Source of the DNA: Eulemur rufifrons
Lineage: Eukaryota; Chordata; Mammalia; Primates; Lemuridae
Direction: 5' to 3'
Assembly: GCF_041146395.1 (NCBI RefSeq)
Contig: NC_091009.1
Coordinates: forward strand, 3,738,501 to 3,802,500
DNA: 64,000 nt
A model generated the notes under the pieces. That model worked only from the letters and a program-made list of their open reading frames with translations, was not told the origin of the DNA and did no database searches. Shown here piece by piece: positions 63,571 through 64,000 of this stretch (positions are counted from its first letter, which is position 1; each line of letters starts with the position of its first letter). Made by a program: the position numbers and the translations under genes.

Positions 63571-64000
63571 CTCAGACTTCTTGTTTTCTTAGAGTTTAGA
63601 AAGCCTGCAATCCTCCCATGCCATGCGTGAAAGGAGGCTCTACCACTGTGTCCTGCATGAAACCCACGGGCCCATACCCAAAGTATGATAGAGTGGGTTC
63701 CCGGGTACAATCCCAGCCCCCTAAACTCCCCCAGCCCGCCTAATGCAGACAGGGCCCGTGCGCTAAGCATAAACAATACCTTTAACAGATAACCCTAACC
63801 CTGAACATAACACCCAACCCTGTTCCTATTTCTCCCCTTAACACGTAAACCTCACCGTGCGCCTAACTTTAACCTCTTATCCTAACGTTAATGCATAACA
63901 CATTTTCTGAGAACAACCCCTATCCCATAATTCTAACCCTATCTCCTAGTCATCACTGTGACACCTAATCCCTAACCCTAATTCTAAACCGCTAACCCTA
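63571..64000 (-). repeat. Array monomer 17, cut by the window end
   Basis: Box with TTGTTTTCTTAGAG and CCCAAAGTATGATAG changes, plus ~230 bp of the following CCCTAA region. The array evidently continues past the window. Confidence 0.92.

Larger units (their letters stand above)
33580..64000 (-). repeat. Homogeneous ~1.87-kb satellite array built from a type I box plus degenerate CCCTAA
   Basis: Box starts (CTCAGACTTC) lie at 33580, 35456, 37340, 39215, 41093, 42951, 44822, 46698, 48576, 50434, 52304, 54190, 56053, 57937, 59815, 61687 and 63571, with intervals of 1858-1886 bp. Each monomer has a ~198-bp type I box, then ~1.68 kb of CCCTAA-like sequence. Fixed landmarks in that sequence are CCTACAGTAAGGAAGACCC, ATGGGATCCC, a BglII site in CTAGATCTAACC and CACAAACCATAGCACATAAC. 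Two near-perfect (CCCTAA)3-4 tracts lie late in the monomer. Copies differ by scattered substitutions and small indels. A rapidly homogenising satellite is the best reading; there is no sign of a gene. Confidence 0.95.

Noticed and set aside
9928..63770. Boxes as tRNA, rRNA, small nuclear RNA or telomerase RNA genes.
   Set aside because: No tRNA A/B box pair, no rRNA core motifs, no snRNA-like stem pattern and no template or pseudoknot arrangement that I could see.
30001..63776. Recurrent 84-codon - strand frame as a gene family.
   Set aside because: Non-ATG first codon, C-terminus made of translated hexamers, several copies broken, and conservation no better than the surrounding array. Kept only as a finding.
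21335..64000. A true chromosome end (functional telomere).
   Set aside because: The hexamers are heavily degenerate, boxes interrupt them, and neither edge of the block is a terminal perfect array.

Overview
This window contains no protein-coding or RNA gene that I can support. All 64 kb is tandemly repeated DNA of eukaryotic type. Degenerate TTAGGG/CCCTAA repeats fill about 54 kb, and TTAGGG is the telomere repeat of vertebrates and many other animals, fungi and protists. I infer a subtelomeric, pericentromeric or interstitial heterochromatic block, most likely from an animal. The species cannot be read from the sequence. The short open frames present are by-products of the repeats.

Layout. 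(1) 1-9,905: a ~95-bp satellite. Three monomer types alternate to make a ~285-bp trimer. About 28-29 monomers then form a ~2.69-kb super-unit, present about three times. The last kilobase is decayed. (2) 9,905-21,310: degenerate TTAGGG repeats with the G-rich strand on +, interrupted by ~190-bp non-telomeric 'boxes'. There are two box families, I (with subtypes I' and I'') and II. They recur in the order I, II, I', I'' with a ~4.07-kb period. (3) 21,310-21,335: an abrupt switch of strand. TTAGGG ends and CCCTAA begins, in the head-to-head orientation of a telomere-telomere fusion or an inversion breakpoint. (4) 21,335-33,575: the same box system on the - strand, but rearranged. It carries local tandem duplications (389 bp and 245 bp) and hybrid I/I' boxes. 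(5) 33,576-64,000: a regular array of sixteen complete ~1.87-kb monomers and one partial. Each has one type I box and about 1.68 kb of degenerate CCCTAA, and type II boxes are gone. Inside it, a block of about three monomers (about 37.8-43.5 kb) recurs 7,483 bp downstream (about 45.3-51.0 kb).

Read together, the box order suggests a history. A 4.07-kb composite unit existed on both arms. Recombination between I' and I boxes on the right arm made hybrid boxes and shorter units. The I-to-I interval (~1.87 kb) then expanded into the homogeneous array. The head-to-head switch, the staged box loss and the 7.48-kb copy step are the observations most worth checking. Positions were counted by eye from the printed sequence. 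Box edges are good to about 5-10 bases, and satellite super-unit edges are an arbitrary phase choice.
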